Source: Paraburkholderia caledonica NBRC 102488 | GTDB taxonomy: Bacteria > Pseudomonadota > Gammaproteobacteria > Burkholderiales > Burkholderiaceae | Assembly: GCF_000685095.1 (NCBI RefSeq) | Contig: NZ_BAYE01000014.1 | Location: 97,076-161,075, forward strand | Length of the DNA: 64,000 nucleotides | Reading direction: 5' to 3' | In this document: positions 63,301 through 64,000 of the stretch, piece after piece | How the letters are laid out: each line of letters begins with the position of its first letter | Numbering within the stretch: position 1 is the first letter of the stretch | The notes under the pieces: model-generated | The model's database searches: none | The model's input: the letters and a program-made list of their open reading frames with translations, nothing else | What the model was told of the DNA's origin: nothing | Position numbers and translations under genes: made by a program

Positions 63301-64000
63301 TAGCGGCACAAGCGCTGATCCGCGAGCTCGACGGCCCGTCTCACGCGCGGTTGACGCGCGCTGCGCGGCGCGCACAGGTCACGCTGAATACGCTTGTCCA
63401 GGCAGCGTGGGCGCTCGTGCTCGCACGTTTCTCCGGGCGCGCGCAAGTGACGTTCGGCATGACGGTGTCTGGCCGCCCGGTCGATCTGCCGAATGCGCAA
63501 TCGATTGTCGGTCTGTTCATCAACAGCTTGCCGTTGTGGGTCGATGTGAAATCCGACGCGACGGTGCGCTCCTGGCTCGCCGCGCTGCAGCGGCAAAACG
63601 CGGAGTTGCGCGACGTCGAGCACACCCCGCTAACGAGCTTGCAGCAATGGGCGAACTCGAACGTCGATGCGCTGTTCGATAGCCTCATCGTGTTCGAAAA
63701 TTATCCGCTCGACGACGCGCTCGATGCGCTTGGCGACGTGCCGCGCATACGCGCTGTCGACGCACATAACCGCAGTCATTTTCCGCTGATGCTGGTCGTC
63801 GCGCCGCGTCATGTGGGAGGCGGCGACGCGCTGAGACTGGAGTGGCACACGCATGCCGCGCGCGTGTCCGAGGATGGGGTTGCCCGCATCGCGGAGTATT
63901 TCGAGCGGGTGCTGGGCTGCCTCGCGAACGCGCTCGTTGAAGGCGACGACCCGCACGTGCGGCTGCGCGATCTGCCAACCGACGACGCTTCATTTGCAAC
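60321..64000 (+). CDS. NRPS, partial: adenylation (Asp) - carrier - condensation, runs off window
   Basis: The first 1226 residues of an open synthetase. The adenylation domain (about 10-520) has YTSGSTGRPKG (about 223), HYGPTESAVG, YRTGDRSR and NGKIDR. Pocket residues read by eye against GrsA are D-L-T-K-V-G-H-V-G-K, the known aspartate code. The carrier domain has FEIGGDSILSLQI (about 608-620). After a Ser/Ala/Gly-rich linker (about 655-745) comes a condensation-type domain starting YPATPMQQGLLFHG (about 763) with HHALTDGWS (about 909). The ATG at 60321 starts directly with an A domain, so the C domain ending the previous protein serves it. In-frame 9-bp repeats lie near residues 133-145. 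No stop occurs before the window end. Confidence 0.93.
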   Translation, partial: MQAISFDTDFLPARVARFAIERPDAVALVDSSGPLVWSDLWQWSGALAAALVAEGVRPGDRVVLALPRCTAFVAAILAVWRVRACYVPLDPALPEARLRWQAEDCGARVVVTGAALASGAVDAVVEAVAADATNAVHAVHAVHAVHAANATNATNAAIRTHGPSWLPEGVTTLDPHAFRVPDDAAADVLDTTNASGSETFHHAMSGPSSDDSILIWPAYVIYTSGSTGRPKGVVLSHAALAAYLQGVSERLPEGIASAAYLSTTAADLGHTSLFGALWHGWTLHLIDADVAADPDAFAAYMHTHSIDLLKIVPSHLDALLQAQSAQWVLPRRCLVLGGEPAPTRLAGRIATLRPECQLINHYGPTESAVGVLTRAGAQSRAGTLPLGKPLAHVKARIVDADGNAVPKGATGELCIGGASVAHGYLNRPALTAERFVPDPDGNGARLYRTGDRSRRLPDGEYAFLGRLDDQVKIRGFRVEPEEVAARLRDEHGVRDAVVIAYADSNGVAPRLVAYLSAAERLDVDAIRGRLAAELPDYMVPSSLQVLAALPLTRNGKIDRAALPAPLQENTAGAARIEPRNDAERTLIGIWKLVLKRDDIGVTDNYFEIGGDSILSLQIIAKARGAGLKLTPKQMFDHPTIEAAARVAVPLKVASEHGSAGERGAGTKQRASAGSAEQASAGTSQQASANVSVPVSAEASAGAGEQASTTTRIKTGEWTRAGASASYATAHAAATPPHTTQPAADDRWFAEAGVSRDMVDAVYPATPMQQGLLFHGMLDGEPGMYVSQLRLTIDGLKIDTMRAAWDAVIARHPALRTRFVWPAGGEPLQVVERRVRMPFELHAGNVFVVPAAIAAPNAAASTQEQYNAAYEAARGAIATRGFEPDVAPLMRVDVFERPDGAHDLLWTHHHALTDGWSTAQVVSEVARAYAALDAGGVPDTSPAAPYADYVHWLRCQPDTASFWRARLATRDEPARLADALGGASRPSSEKSADGVAAQALIRELDGPSHARLTRAARRAQVTLNTLVQAAWALVLARFSGRAQVTFGMTVSGRPVDLPNAQSIVGLFINSLPLWVDVKSDATVRSWLAALQRQNAELRDVEHTPLTSLQQWANSNVDALFDSLIVFENYPLDDALDALGDVPRIRAVDAHNRSHFPLMLVVAPRHVGGGDALRLEWHTHAARVSEDGVARIAEYFERVLGCLANALVEGDDPHVRLRDLPTDDASFA
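60717..60770 (+). repeat. in-frame 9-bp tandem repeats in NRPS adenylation domain
   Basis: CATGCAGTC-type units repeat four times (encoding A-V-H), followed by AACGCGACC units (encoding N-A-T). They sit in the loop between core motifs A2 and A3, where extra residues are tolerated. The unit length keeps the frame, so copy number may vary between strains. Confidence 0.8.

Noticed and set aside
60321..64000. Aspartyl beta-hydroxylase expected for a gramibactin-type cluster
   Set aside because: No TauD-like or other hydroxylase sequence is visible in the window; the idea is noted only as something to look for downstream.

Overview
The window is high-GC DNA with little space between genes and gene families typical of a Burkholderiaceae genome. 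The best fit is Paraburkholderia, Caballeronia or a related plant- or soil-associated genus. This is inferred from codon and base composition, the Burkholderia-style two-partner secretion proteins, the acs plus VC_2705-type symporter block, and a siderophore cluster resembling that of Paraburkholderia graminis. No 16S or other species marker is present.

Region 1 (1-14257) is mostly housekeeping. It holds a LysR regulator, a small exported peptide, the tonB-exbB-exbD energy-transduction operon, bacterioferritin-associated ferredoxin with a Fur-box-like site, glutamate racemase and bacterioferritin. These are followed by class I fumarase, a UPF0114 membrane protein, an EamA transporter, acetyl-CoA synthetase, a two-gene sodium:solute symporter and tRNA-Ser(GGA).

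Region 2 (about 14260-32270) looks like a genomic island. A decayed tyrosine integrase lies directly beside the tRNA-Ser gene. It is followed by a 2809-residue CdiA-type haemagglutinin, its candidate immunity gene, and two displaced toxin-tail/immunity pairs separated by a repeated ~70-bp linker. A second, short TpsA exoprotein comes next with its TpsB outer-membrane transporter and a periplasmic prolyl isomerase. Together this is a contact-dependent inhibition locus with stored alternative toxin tails.

Region 3 (32309-42937) appears catabolic. A PotABCD-type ABC importer, a Rieske oxygenase and a LysR regulator lie opposite a flavin monooxygenase, a RidA-family protein, a DUF1028 protein and an M20 deacylase. 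This suggests uptake and breakdown of an amine or quaternary-ammonium compound; the substrate is unknown.

Region 4 (43098-48790) holds a TetR regulator divergent from a tripartite EmrA/EmrB/NodT-type efflux operon, then a stand-alone BLUF photoreceptor. A nitroreductase follows at 49047-49670.

Region 5 (about 49700 to the window end) is the most interesting part: an iron-regulated NRPS siderophore cluster. It encodes MbtH, a type II thioesterase, a SznF-like cupin protein, a YqcI/YcgG-family protein, a PvdE-like exporter, a FepC-like ATPase, an FAAL-T-C NRPS, and a second NRPS that starts with an aspartate-type A domain and runs off the window. The gene set matches what I recall of gramibactin-type C-diazeniumdiolate (graminine) lipopeptide siderophores. 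In the SznF-like protein the cupin metal ligands are present, but the diiron ligands of the middle domain are not visible.
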